This document shows, in pieces, positions 7,176-14,987 of a stretch of 36,332 nt of DNA (position 1 is the first letter of the stretch; each line of letters opens with the position of its first letter). The translations under genes and the position numbers were made by a program. The DNA is from an uncultured Succinivibrio sp. (GTDB lineage Bacteria > Pseudomonadota > Gammaproteobacteria > Enterobacterales > Succinivibrionaceae), in the NCBI GenBank assembly GCA_900770725.1, contig CAAGLL010000059.1:1-36332 (forward strand). The letters run 5' to 3'. The notes beneath the pieces were generated by a model. It worked only from the letters and a program-made list of their open reading frames with translations, had not been told where the DNA came from and ran no database searches.

Positions 7176-8666
7176 ATGAATAAGCTTAATACGCTGGCCG
7201 TAACCGTAATGGCCGCTCTGATCGCTGCTCCGGCTGCTTTCGCAGACGACAACGCCCCCACCTTTGACTTCCACGGCTACATGCGTGCCGGTGTTGGCCA
7301 TTACAACCATGGTGGTCGTCAGATCCGCTGGCAACATGAGCAGGTCGGCCGTCTTGGCAACGAGGATGACACCTACGGCGAGCTCGCTTTAGGTTCACGC
7401 GTCTTCAAGAAGGGCGACACCGAGTTCTCTGTGAACTCTAGGGTTGCTGTTAAGTCCGCAGGCGACAATGACTACGAAGCCACTGACAGAACGTTCTCTA
7501 CCGAGAATGGCTATGGCTCGATCGGCGATGAGGACGCAGAATTTGCTCTGCGCGAGTTGAATGTCCAGGCAAAGGGCATCATCCCGGGCAAGAAAGACGC
7601 TACCCTGTGGGCAGGCAAGCGCTTTTACCAGAGGCTTGATGTTCATGTTTGGGATTTGTATTATCTCGATATTTCTGGCTCTGGTGCTGGCTTGGAAAAC
7701 CTGCAACTCGGTCCTGGCCAGTTATCCATTGCTTGGACTCGCAGGCAGCATAACGGAAGCGATTACGAGAACTCTGGGTCACTGAAGGGCGTCCAGACCT
7801 ACACCTCCTTCGACTCGACCGTTGTTCCCGATCTCGATGCAGATGGAAACGTTCAGTATGATAAGAACGGGCTCGTAAAATACAAGAGTCAGGCTGTTGA
7901 ACATTCAATTGCAGACAAGAACATCAATTACTTCGATGTCCGTTACGGTGGCTCTTACTGGGATGGCGGCTATTTAATGTTTGCTGCCACCGTTGAAGCC
8001 CCTGAAAGGGCAAATCTCGGCGATGGCGCTTATTATCGCTGGGACAACGGTACCTCTACTCAGCTCACTGCCGATATCACTTTCTCCGGCTCCTGGGGCT
8101 TCAACAAGACCACTTTGCAGTGGGGCAACAAGGGCTGGATCTCCGGCTCTGCTTGGTATGATGACTGGGAAAATGCAGAAGATGCTTGGATGTTTAGAAT
8201 CATCAACCAGGGCGAGGCTGCAATCGGTTCTGACAAGTTCCATCTGATGCATGCTATCCGCTATCAGTACAAGCATGTCGATGACAATACCCTTTGGAAC
8301 GATGGTGATAGCAAGAGGGAGTCAGCAACTGATACTGAGAAACTGCTCGCGGTCGCTGTTCGTCCTTCGTACCAGATCACTCAGTACAGCCGCATCATGG
8401 CTGAGATTGGCGCTTACTGGAAGAAGACCACTTACAACAACCTTAACGCAGGCCAGACCGAAACCTCTGAGCAGGGTCAGAAATACACCCTGGCTTATGC
8501 CATCGCCCCTTCCGCCTCTCTGTGGGCACGCCCGGAAATCCGCTTCTATGTGTCCTATCTGCACGCTTCCGGGGATAACCGCCTTGGTGCTGACTCGCTC
8601 CACAATGTTGGAGAGAGCTGGAAATCCGGCACTAATATCGGTGTGCAGGCCGAAGCTTGGTGGTAA
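7176..8666 (+). CDS. lamB: Maltoporin-family outer-membrane porin (496 aa)
   Basis: Trimeric outer-membrane channel for maltodextrins or similar oligosaccharides. The ATG at 7176 follows AGAAGGAACT. An in-frame start upstream would disrupt the signal peptide. Residues 1-23 are a clean signal peptide (MNKLNTLAVTVMAALIAAPAAFA). The mature part opens with FDFHGYMRAGVG, carries the family block LWAGKRFYQR followed by GSGAGLENLQLG, and ends with the aromatic AEAWW. It is longer than E. coli LamB (446 residues), with extra acidic loop sequence around residues 200-245. It lies divergent from a close paralogue and away from the mal operon, so the sugar it carries may differ from maltodextrin. Sucrose porin (ScrY) relatives are an alternative, but it lacks their coiled-coil N-terminus. 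Confidence 0.85.
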   Translation: MNKLNTLAVTVMAALIAAPAAFADDNAPTFDFHGYMRAGVGHYNHGGRQIRWQHEQVGRLGNEDDTYGELALGSRVFKKGDTEFSVNSRVAVKSAGDNDYEATDRTFSTENGYGSIGDEDAEFALRELNVQAKGIIPGKKDATLWAGKRFYQRLDVHVWDLYYLDISGSGAGLENLQLGPGQLSIAWTRRQHNGSDYENSGSLKGVQTYTSFDSTVVPDLDADGNVQYDKNGLVKYKSQAVEHSIADKNINYFDVRYGGSYWDGGYLMFAATVEAPERANLGDGAYYRWDNGTSTQLTADITFSGSWGFNKTTLQWGNKGWISGSAWYDDWENAEDAWMFRIINQGEAAIGSDKFHLMHAIRYQYKHVDDNTLWNDGDSKRESATDTEKLLAVAVRPSYQITQYSRIMAEIGAYWKKTTYNNLNAGQTETSEQGQKYTLAYAIAPSASLWARPEIRFYVSYLHASGDNRLGADSLHNVGESWKSGTNIGVQAEAWW

Positions 8667-8760
8667 TTTAGTCGCTTAAGGACTTAAATTAGTTTCCCGA
8701 ATTTTGTAGCTTTTTACTCTAATTCTAATAAGTTGCAACCGTAGGGAGTGTTACCCATGA

Positions 8761-8789
8761 AGGGCGGCAGGTTTATCCTGTCGCCCTTT
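8761..8789 (+). terminator. Terminator of the second porin gene
   Basis: AGGGCGGCAGG, loop TTTAT, CCTGTCGCCCT then TTTGTTG, about 95 bp past the stop. The stem is 11 bp with one mismatch, followed by a T-rich run. Confidence 0.75.
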
Positions 8790-9044
8790 GTTGTCCTCAC
8801 CTGGTTGCTCGAAAACTCCAGCGCCTAAAAGTCCAATTCATTCCAAGGAAATGCTGTTGGCGTCGAACATCCTCCGTCCTACTTGTTTGCGATTACCTTG
8901 TCGGTAAGTCCTATAAACATCAACAGATGTGCCCGCGCTTAGAGCGCCGGCTGCGTCAGGAAGTAGAGCACAGAGTTACCCAGCAAAGCTTGGTTGTAGA
9001 CGATTGCGCACGCGAATGCGGACTTGCCTACGCTGCTCAATCGT
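8790..9044. other. Non-coding stretch before the repeat array
   Basis: No supported gene. GCGCTTAGAGCGC (8936-8948) is a small hairpin. The last part (CTTGCCTACGCTGCTCAATCG, in two pieces around 9024-9043) loosely resembles the end of the 202-bp repeat that follows and may be a decayed extra copy. Confidence 0.35.
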
Positions 9045-9650
9045 TTGCAGAAATCACCGAATGCTCAGTGCACATCTTGGCGCTGTTGGCATCCTCGCTA
9101 TGCAAAGCGATCCCAGTCAGCTTCTTGTGAAGCCCAGGCGGGTTCCTCTTGCTGGTTCCGAACGGGGCTCACTTGGGAGGCGATCCGGGACTGCCCGTCC
9201 CTTTGGCCATCAAATCGCAATTTGCACGACATGGCCGTTAATTTGTTGCAATAAATCACTGAGAACTCAGTGAATATCATGCCTCTGTTGGCATCCTCGT
9301 TTTGCAAAGCGATCCCAGTCAGCTTCTTGTGAAGCCTTGGCGGGTTCCTCTTGCTGGCCTCGAGCGGGGCTCACTTGGGAGGCGATCCGGGACTGCCCAT
9401 CCCTTTGGCCACCATTTCGCTATTTGAGCGAAAGGACCTTCAATTGTTTGCAAAAAATCACCGAATGCTCAGTGTACATCATGGCGCTGTTGGCATCCTC
9501 GCTTGGAAAAGCGACCCAGTCGGCTTATTTTGAAGCCTTGGCGGGTTCCTCTTGCTGGCCCCGAGCGGGACTCACTTGGGAGGCGATCCGGGCTTGCCCA
9601 TCCCTTTGCCTACATGTCCGCGCGCAGCGTCCAGGCGGCTTAATTCATGT
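9045..9650. repeat. Three tandem 202-bp units with conserved cores and differing 37-bp segments
   Basis: Landmarks recur at exactly 202-bp spacing: AAATCAC/AAATCA at 9051, 9253 and 9455; GTTGGCATCCTCG at 9085, 9287 and 9489. The core of each unit (about 160 bp: 9051-9209, 9253-9411, 9455-9613) is about nine-tenths identical between units 1 and 2. The remaining 36-37 bp (about 9210-9246, 9412-9448, 9614-9650) differ completely. Near one end each core has a hairpin, CACTGAGAACTCAGTG in unit 2, with stem-preserving variants in the others. The period is not a multiple of three, so this is not a repetitive protein gene. The array sits just beyond the 3' end of a minus-strand tnpB, where transposon right ends and omega-RNA lie. 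Confidence 0.85.
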
Positions 9651-9697
9651 ACGTTGTTGTTATGGTCGCAACCTAGCGCCATCCGCGCCCATTGCGC

Positions 9698-10990
9698 TCA
9701 AAAAGGGCTGCAACTTGAGTTCTCATCCAGAAGCGGAGATTTGCTCAACGAGCCCTCCGATTCAAGCTTTGACAGCCCTGCCCGAAGGATGTTTTGCGCG
9801 GCGTTCACATCGGCATTTGCCGAGTAGCCGCAGCATATGCACTTGAACACAGGCTGCGATCTGCGATTCTTCTTGCTCACGTATCCGCAATTCGGGCAAG
9901 TGCGGCTGGTGTTCTTCGGATTGACCTTGATGAAGATTCCGCCCTTAAGTTTCATCTTGTAGCCCACCTGCCGGTGGAACTCGCCCCAGCTCTCATTGAG
10001 GCTCATGCGGTTGAGGTTTGATTTCACCTTGACGTTCTTGCCAGGGGCTTTAAGCGTGCCCTTGGCCGATTTCGTCATGTTCATGATCTGGAGATCCTCG
10101 CAGACGACGACATCGTGCTCCTTCACGATCGTTGACGAGTGCTTGTGCATGCGGTCGAGCTTGATGTTCGACTTGCGCCTGTACATCAGCGCGAGCTTGT
10201 GGATGATCTTCGCGCGGTTGTTCGAGCCTAGCTGCGACCTGTCCATCTTCTTGTGAAGCAGTGAGATGCGGCGATCGATGGCCGCAAGGCTCCGGTTGAA
10301 GCTTTCAAGCTGGGTGCCGTCGCTCATGGTCAGGAAAAACCTCGATCCCATGTCGATCCCGACCGCGCTTTCAGTCTTGGGCTTTGCGATCTCCGGCTCG
10401 TGCCGCATCTCAAATTGCACGGACATGAACCAGCCATCGGCAGCATGCGTGATCGTTACGTTCTTCGCTTTTGCGTCATCTGGCAGGTCTCTTGACTTGC
10501 GGTAGCGCACCCAGCCAACCTTGGGAAGGTAGATCCGGCTGTTCGGCTCGTCGACCTTGAATCCCTGCGGAAACCTGAAACTGTCGGACGTGTGCCCCTT
10601 CTTCTTGTACTTGGGGAAGCTCGCCTTCACGTGCTTCCTGAAGTTGTCGTAAGTAAAGCAGAAGCCCTGGTAGAGATCGAGCGCCTTTTGCTGGAGTATT
10701 TGCGCGTTGCATTGCTTGAGGAACGCAAATTCGGGATCTTGCTTGAGCCTTTGCAACTTGGGCATGAAGCTGAACTTGCCAAGCGTAGGCTTCTTCACCA
10801 GGCTCAGTTCTTCGCCCCAGCATTGGCGATCCTCGAGCTCTTCGAGGTATTCTCGGTACTGCTCCTCGCGCCAGGAGAGCAAGGTGTTCCAAACGAGCCT
10901 GCAGCAGCCGCCGAACTGGGCTAGGATCTTCTCCTGATGCCGCTTGGGATTGAGCTTGTATTTGAATGCAAGTCTGACTAATTCAACCAT
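9698..10990 (-). CDS. tnpB: TnpB-type RNA-guided nuclease of IS200/IS605/IS1341-type elements (430 aa)
   Basis: OrfB/TnpB, the RuvC-like nuclease ancestral to Cas12. The N-terminus carries the typical helix-turn-helix-like start (LAFKYKLNPKRHQEKIL). The RuvC residues are all present: Asp213 (GIDMGSRF), Glu298 (VVVCEDLQI) and Asp394 (NADVNAAQNIL). A zinc finger is formed by Cys365, Cys368, Cys384 and Cys387 (CPNCGY, CICCGY). Length fits the family (about 400). Known TnpB proteins cut DNA guided by an omega-RNA made from the element's 3' end, next to a short target motif. No tnpA (Y1 transposase) is present, so the element is either immobile or moved in trans. An unusual tandem repeat array follows its 3' end. 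Confidence 0.92.
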   Translation of the reverse strand: MVELVRLAFKYKLNPKRHQEKILAQFGGCCRLVWNTLLSWREEQYREYLEELEDRQCWGEELSLVKKPTLGKFSFMPKLQRLKQDPEFAFLKQCNAQILQQKALDLYQGFCFTYDNFRKHVKASFPKYKKKGHTSDSFRFPQGFKVDEPNSRIYLPKVGWVRYRKSRDLPDDAKAKNVTITHAADGWFMSVQFEMRHEPEIAKPKTESAVGIDMGSRFFLTMSDGTQLESFNRSLAAIDRRISLLHKKMDRSQLGSNNRAKIIHKLALMYRRKSNIKLDRMHKHSSTIVKEHDVVVCEDLQIMNMTKSAKGTLKAPGKNVKVKSNLNRMSLNESWGEFHRQVGYKMKLKGGIFIKVNPKNTSRTCPNCGYVSKKNRRSQPVFKCICCGYSANADVNAAQNILRAGLSKLESEGSLSKSPLLDENSSCSPF

Positions 10991-11075
10991 AGTTAGAACA
11001 ATGTAGTTGCCTAATCTCGATAACGCGTCTCAAATACTATCGTAGATTTGAATGTAAGTAAACAATATATCGCTG

Positions 11076-11098
11076 GAATGCGCCATATTTGCGCATTC
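11076..11098. repeat. 8-bp perfect hairpin upstream of tnpB
   Basis: GAATGCGC, loop CATATTT, GCGCATTC. It lies 86 bp upstream of the tnpB start, where an IS605-type left-end hairpin would be expected, and also downstream of the second integrase on the minus strand. Its right arm shares TTTGCGCATTC with the inverted-repeat element at 62-151. No U tract is visible on the minus strand, so a mobile-element end is somewhat more likely than a terminator. Confidence 0.45.
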
Positions 11099-11238
11099 AA
11101 ATGCTGTGGTGGCTGCTCAAAGCTTTGCTTGAGCCTGGTCTGCAGGACATCATAGCGATATTGGATTTTCCGTGCCGACGGAAATGCCCCTCGTGATCCT
11201 CAGGCAGATGAGGCATGCCTTCAGCCTGCGATGCGGAA

Positions 11239-12234
11239 CTAGGCACGTCCTTGGGTTTGGGCTGTGATCGAATCGAGGAATTTCCACCAGATCGCCATGG
11301 CGCTGCGGCGCTGCGCCAGGTAGTCGTCGTTGCGCCGGTAGGCTCGTTCGACCTTTGCTGCCGCGTGCTGGAGGATCGCCTCGCTGATGTAGGGCGGAAC
11401 CTGCTTGGTCCTGTCGGCAAAGAAGTTCCTGCCTATGGCTCTGATCCCATGGGCGCAGAGCTTGCCCTTGTACCCGCAATCAGAGAGCGCCCGGTTCATG
11501 GTCTGCGCGGAGAGGTGCGCGCGCGGATCGCGGCAGCCTTTGAACACATAGCCTGTCTCAGCGCTTCCGTAAAGGCGGTGGGCGTCAAGCAGGAGCTTCT
11601 CAAGCGTGCTGTCTGTTGGGATGATGAACGCCTCTTTGGTCTTGGTCTTGCGCGCGGTGATCTGGTGCTTTTGCAGATCAAGATCCGTGATCTTCAAGGC
11701 GGCCACCTCGGCAGGGCGCAGCAGCACCCTGAGACTTATCTGCAAGAGCAGCCAGCGCCTCCGGCCTTGCCTTGCAAAGATCTCAAGGAGCTGGCGCAGA
11801 TCCGCGCCCAGCGAATCGTGGTCGAAGCTTGGGCGGTGCCTCGCCTGGCTTTCAGACATCAGCCCGGCTTTCCTCACGATTGGCAAGCTCCAGATGGTGC
11901 CAAGCGGATTGCGGTCGATGACCCCGATCGCCACTGCAAAGTCGAGCAGCGACACCATGAGCCTGGTCGTGATGACAGCGCTGCTGTAGCGGCCGGTCGC
12001 CACGAGTTTTGCTACCACGTCCCGCCCGAAGATCAGGGGATTGATGCGGTCGGCGCGCACCTTGTCGTAGATGCTCAGATGGAGCGCCCACATCTTGCTG
12101 TGGAGCTTGTTCGAGCTCTCCTTGAGCACTGCGCGGTTCTGCTCCTCGTAGAGCAGGTAGATGCCGCCGATCCTGGGGCAGCGGCGGAGGGTGCGGATCA
12201 CCCTGTAGAGCGGATCTTCTTTTGCTGAAGCCAT
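11239..12234 (-). CDS. Tyrosine recombinase / P4-type phage integrase, paralogue of 741-1712 (331 aa)
   Basis: Site-specific recombinase with the full catalytic set: Arg173 (LLRPAEV), a probable Lys near 198-200, His262-x-x-Arg265 (HGIRAIG), His290 (LQHAAAK) and Tyr299 (RAYRRN), with the family ending QRRSAMAIWWKFLD. AAGGAGG sits just upstream of the ATG at 12234, which decides the start; a longer in-frame extension has no such site and no homology. The catalytic half is roughly half identical to the integrase at 741-1712, and both lie on the minus strand about 10 kb apart. One of them probably moved the DNA between or beside them. No att repeats were found by eye. Confidence 0.87.
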   Translation of the reverse strand: MASAKEDPLYRVIRTLRRCPRIGGIYLLYEEQNRAVLKESSNKLHSKMWALHLSIYDKVRADRINPLIFGRDVVAKLVATGRYSSAVITTRLMVSLLDFAVAIGVIDRNPLGTIWSLPIVRKAGLMSESQARHRPSFDHDSLGADLRQLLEIFARQGRRRWLLLQISLRVLLRPAEVAALKITDLDLQKHQITARKTKTKEAFIIPTDSTLEKLLLDAHRLYGSAETGYVFKGCRDPRAHLSAQTMNRALSDCGYKGKLCAHGIRAIGRNFFADRTKQVPPYISEAILQHAAAKVERAYRRNDDYLAQRRSAMAIWWKFLDSITAQTQGRA

Positions 12235-12444
12235 GTTTGCCTCCTTTGCACGACACTCCCGCGTCTTGCGCCCAAGGCGCTGTGCGCGGACAGGGCAAGC
12301 GTGCAAAGAAAGGCACCATAATGAAAGCCCACAGCCAAGGGAATGCAGTGCAGGGCAGCGCTTTGGCAAGGCTGCAGCTTCCGTGGCGCCTGGGCTTTGA
12401 GGCGGTGAAAGAAATGCCGGTCACTTATGCTTTGGGGAACAAGA

Positions 12445-12474
12445 AAGGGCGGGGAACCGAAGCCCCCCGCCCTT
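12445..12474 (-). terminator. Terminator of the mal operon
   Basis: AAGGGCGGGG, loop of ten, CCCCGCCCTT. A 10-bp perfect stem 21 bp past the malK stop on the minus strand, followed by TTCTTG. Confidence 0.7.
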
Positions 12475-12494
12475 GGCCATTAAAAGGAACTCTG

Positions 12495-13652
12495 TTACTT
12501 CTCAGCGCGGGTGTAGACCGCAGTCCTCGGGAAGGCGATGCCATCGGCGTCGAACAGGTGGCAGGCTGCCGCCGGGATGCCGATGGTGAAGCTGTCGCCT
12601 GCCTTCACGTCGACCGCGAAGTCGTGGCGGATCGTGAAGTCAACGCCCTCGTCGCAGGCGCCGACATCGAGGTACATGAAGAACTCGGCGCCGAGGTTCT
12701 CGGTGACAATGACCTTGCCCGACAGCGTGCCGCCGTCGGCCTTGCTGCTGCTGGCCGCGACCAGGTGCTCGGGGCGGACGCCCAGCTGGATCTTCTGGCC
12801 GACCTCGCCGCGCGAGGCATCGACGCAGGCGGTGAGCACCTCGCCGGTGGCGAGCTTGACCTTGCAGGACTTGTCGCCGATCTCGGCGATGGTGCCGTTG
12901 AGGAAGTTCATCTTCGGGGAGCCGATGAAGCCCGCCACGAACTGGTTGACCGGGTGGTTGTAGAGCTCAAGCGGGGTGCCGAACTGCTCGAGGTTGGACT
13001 CGGCGTTGGCCTGCAGCGGGCTTAACACGCAGATCTTGTCGGCAAGGGTCATCGCCTCGACCTGATCGTGGGTGACGTAGATGATGGTCGCGTTGATGTC
13101 GCGGTGGAGCTTTGAGATCTCAAGGCGCATCCTCACGCGCAGCGCGGCGTCGAGGTTCGACAGCGGCTCGTCGAAGAGGAAAACCGAAGGCTGCTGGACG
13201 ATGCAGCGGCCGATGGCGACGCGCTGCCTCTGGCCGCCGGAGAGGGCCTTGGGCTTGCGGTCGAGGAAAGGCTCGAGGCCCAGGATGTCGGCGGCGTGGA
13301 TGACGCGCTGGCGGATGGTCTCCTTGTCCATGTGCTTGAGCTTGAGGCCGAAGGCCATGTTCTCGAACACGGTCATGTGCGGGTAGAGGGCGTAGGACTG
13401 GAAGACCATGCCGATGTTCCTCTGCGAGGGAGGGACGTCGTTCATGCGCTTGCCGCCGATGACGAGATCGCCCGAGGTGATGTCCTCGAGGCCTGCGATC
13501 ATGCGCAAAAGCGTGGACTTGCCGCAGCCGGACGGGCCTACGAACACTATGAAGTCGCCGTCCTTGATGTCGAGGTTGATGTTGCGCAGAGTGTCCTTCA
13601 GCACGGAAGGGTTGTAGTTCTTTCTAACTTTGCTTAAAAGTACGTCAGCCAT
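12495..13652 (-). CDS. malK: Maltose/maltodextrin ABC transporter ATP-binding protein MalK (385 aa)
   Basis: ATPase of the MalFGK2 importer on the cytoplasmic face. Walker A is GPSGCGKST (39-47), the signature LSGGQ is at 137-141, Walker B is VFLFDE (157-162), and the switch His195 is in THD. The C-terminal regulatory OB-fold domain (about 240-385) is present, with ASSSKADGG as a family-variable loop. Homology and family length place the start at the ATG at 13652. The open frame continues upstream through malG in the wrong frame and is not part of the protein. The ribosome-binding site is weak (CAGAGAC). It is the last gene of malE-malF-malG-malK. E. coli instead has malK in a divergent operon with lamB. 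Confidence 0.95.
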   Translation of the reverse strand: MADVLLSKVRKNYNPSVLKDTLRNINLDIKDGDFIVFVGPSGCGKSTLLRMIAGLEDITSGDLVIGGKRMNDVPPSQRNIGMVFQSYALYPHMTVFENMAFGLKLKHMDKETIRQRVIHAADILGLEPFLDRKPKALSGGQRQRVAIGRCIVQQPSVFLFDEPLSNLDAALRVRMRLEISKLHRDINATIIYVTHDQVEAMTLADKICVLSPLQANAESNLEQFGTPLELYNHPVNQFVAGFIGSPKMNFLNGTIAEIGDKSCKVKLATGEVLTACVDASRGEVGQKIQLGVRPEHLVAASSSKADGGTLSGKVIVTENLGAEFFMYLDVGACDEGVDFTIRHDFAVDVKAGDSFTIGIPAAACHLFDADGIAFPRTAVYTRAEK

Positions 13653-13735
13653 TTTGTGTCTCTGAATTTGTCTCATGTGGCCGCCTTGCGGCCGTGAATC
13701 CTTTAAAACGCGGGCCCTTGGGCCCGCTCCATGCG

Positions 13736-14974
13736 TCAGCCCTTGACGCCGCCTGCGGTCAGGCCGCCTACCAGCCAGCGCTGGGCCAGCAGGAAGACTA
13801 TGGTGATGGGCAGGCCGGAGAGCACTGCGGCAGCGGCGAAGTCGCCCCACAGGTAGTTCTGCGGGTAGAGGTACTGCTGCGAGCCAACGGCCAGGGTCAG
13901 CTTGTCCATGTCCATGAGGAGGACGGAGGCGACCGGCACTTCGGTTATGGTGCTGATGAAGGCCAGGATGAAGACCACCGCCAGGATCGGCACCGAGAGC
14001 GGCAGCAGGATCAGCCTGAATGCCTGCCACGGGGTGGCGCCGTCGATTGCGGCAGCCTGCTCGAGCGAGGGATCGATGGTCTCGAAGTATCCCTTGATGG
14101 TCCAGATGTGTAATGCCACGCCGCCTAGGTACGACAGGATCAGGCCGCCGTGGGAGTTGAGGCCCAGCGCCGGGATGTAGCTGCCGATGCGGTTGAACAA
14201 CGCGTAGATGGCGACGAGGGCCAGCACCGCGGGGAACATCTGGAAGATCAGCATGGAGTTTAAGATGAAGGTCCTGCCGCGGAAGCGCATGCGCGCGAAC
14301 GCGTAGGCCGAGGTGGTGGCCAGGCAGATGATGAGCGCTGCGGTTATGAACGCGACCTTGATGGAGTTCCACAGCCAGTGCATGACCGGGAACGGGGGAG
14401 GGGTGACCTGGTCGCGATAGACGCCAAACGAGGTGCCGTCCTTGTCGTTGGGCTCGATCATGTAGCGATCGGAGCTTCCGTCGTCCTTGGCCACGTCGAT
14501 GGCGAGCTTGCCGGCCACGGCCTTGGTCAGGTCGAGGGTCTTGGCGTCGTCGAGGAACTGCGACTCGTCAGGCTCGGATTCAGGGTGCGTGGCCTTGACA
14601 GGGAGCTTCTGCTTTGAGGACGCGGCCTTGGCCTGGGCGACGTCGAACGGCGCGGTCACGAACGGATCGAAGGGATCGGTGCCGTTGTCCGCGGCGAAGA
14701 GCACGGCCTTGCCGTCGTCGGTCTTCAGGAACCTGATGTCGGCGCCGCGGACGCGGACGTTGTCGTGCACGCTGATGCCCAGCGCCAGCTTCCAGTGGTC
14801 GAGCGTCGAGGTCTCGGGGCTTGGGATCACATCGCCTACCGAGTAGTTGCCCTGGCGGAACGAAATTGCGACCACCATGAGCAGCGGGAACAGGATGAAG
14901 GCCAGGAAAACCCACATGAACAGGTGGGCCGCAGCCTTCCTGTACTTGAGGTTCTTGGATTGGACCATTGCCAT
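13736..14974 (-). CDS. malG: Maltose ABC transporter permease MalG with a large extra periplasmic insertion (412 aa)
   Basis: Inner-membrane permease subunit. The N-terminus (MAMVQSKN), the EAA coupling loop at about 305-324 (EQAAAIDGATPWQAF) and the C-terminus GGLTAGGVKG closely match E. coli MalG, which is 296 residues. The extra length is one insertion at about residues 71-189, between TM1 (LGISVHDN) and the conserved TPPPFPV before TM2. It is acidic and hydrophilic, rich in Asp, Lys and Ser, and would sit in the periplasm near MalE. AAGGAGAA precedes the ATG at 14974, 13 bases after the malF stop. No frameshift is needed to read through, so the insertion looks real. Confidence 0.94.
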   Translation of the reverse strand: MAMVQSKNLKYRKAAAHLFMWVFLAFILFPLLMVVAISFRQGNYSVGDVIPSPETSTLDHWKLALGISVHDNVRVRGADIRFLKTDDGKAVLFAADNGTDPFDPFVTAPFDVAQAKAASSKQKLPVKATHPESEPDESQFLDDAKTLDLTKAVAGKLAIDVAKDDGSSDRYMIEPNDKDGTSFGVYRDQVTPPPFPVMHWLWNSIKVAFITAALIICLATTSAYAFARMRFRGRTFILNSMLIFQMFPAVLALVAIYALFNRIGSYIPALGLNSHGGLILSYLGGVALHIWTIKGYFETIDPSLEQAAAIDGATPWQAFRLILLPLSVPILAVVFILAFISTITEVPVASVLLMDMDKLTLAVGSQQYLYPQNYLWGDFAAAAVLSGLPITIVFLLAQRWLVGGLTAGGVKG

Positions 14975-14987
14975 TTTCTGATTCTCC

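Noticed and set aside
9045..9650. Classical CRISPR array
   Set aside because: The conserved part is about 160 bp, far longer than CRISPR repeats, there are only three units, and there are no cas genes.
9024..9846. Several open frames across the 202-bp repeats, on both strands
   Set aside because: The 202-bp period shifts the frame in every unit, starts lack ribosome-binding sites, and peptides match no known family.
13653..14372. N-terminal extension of MalK giving a 625-residue protein
   Set aside because: The extension runs through malG in the wrong frame and has no ABC-protein features; MalK homology starts at 13652.
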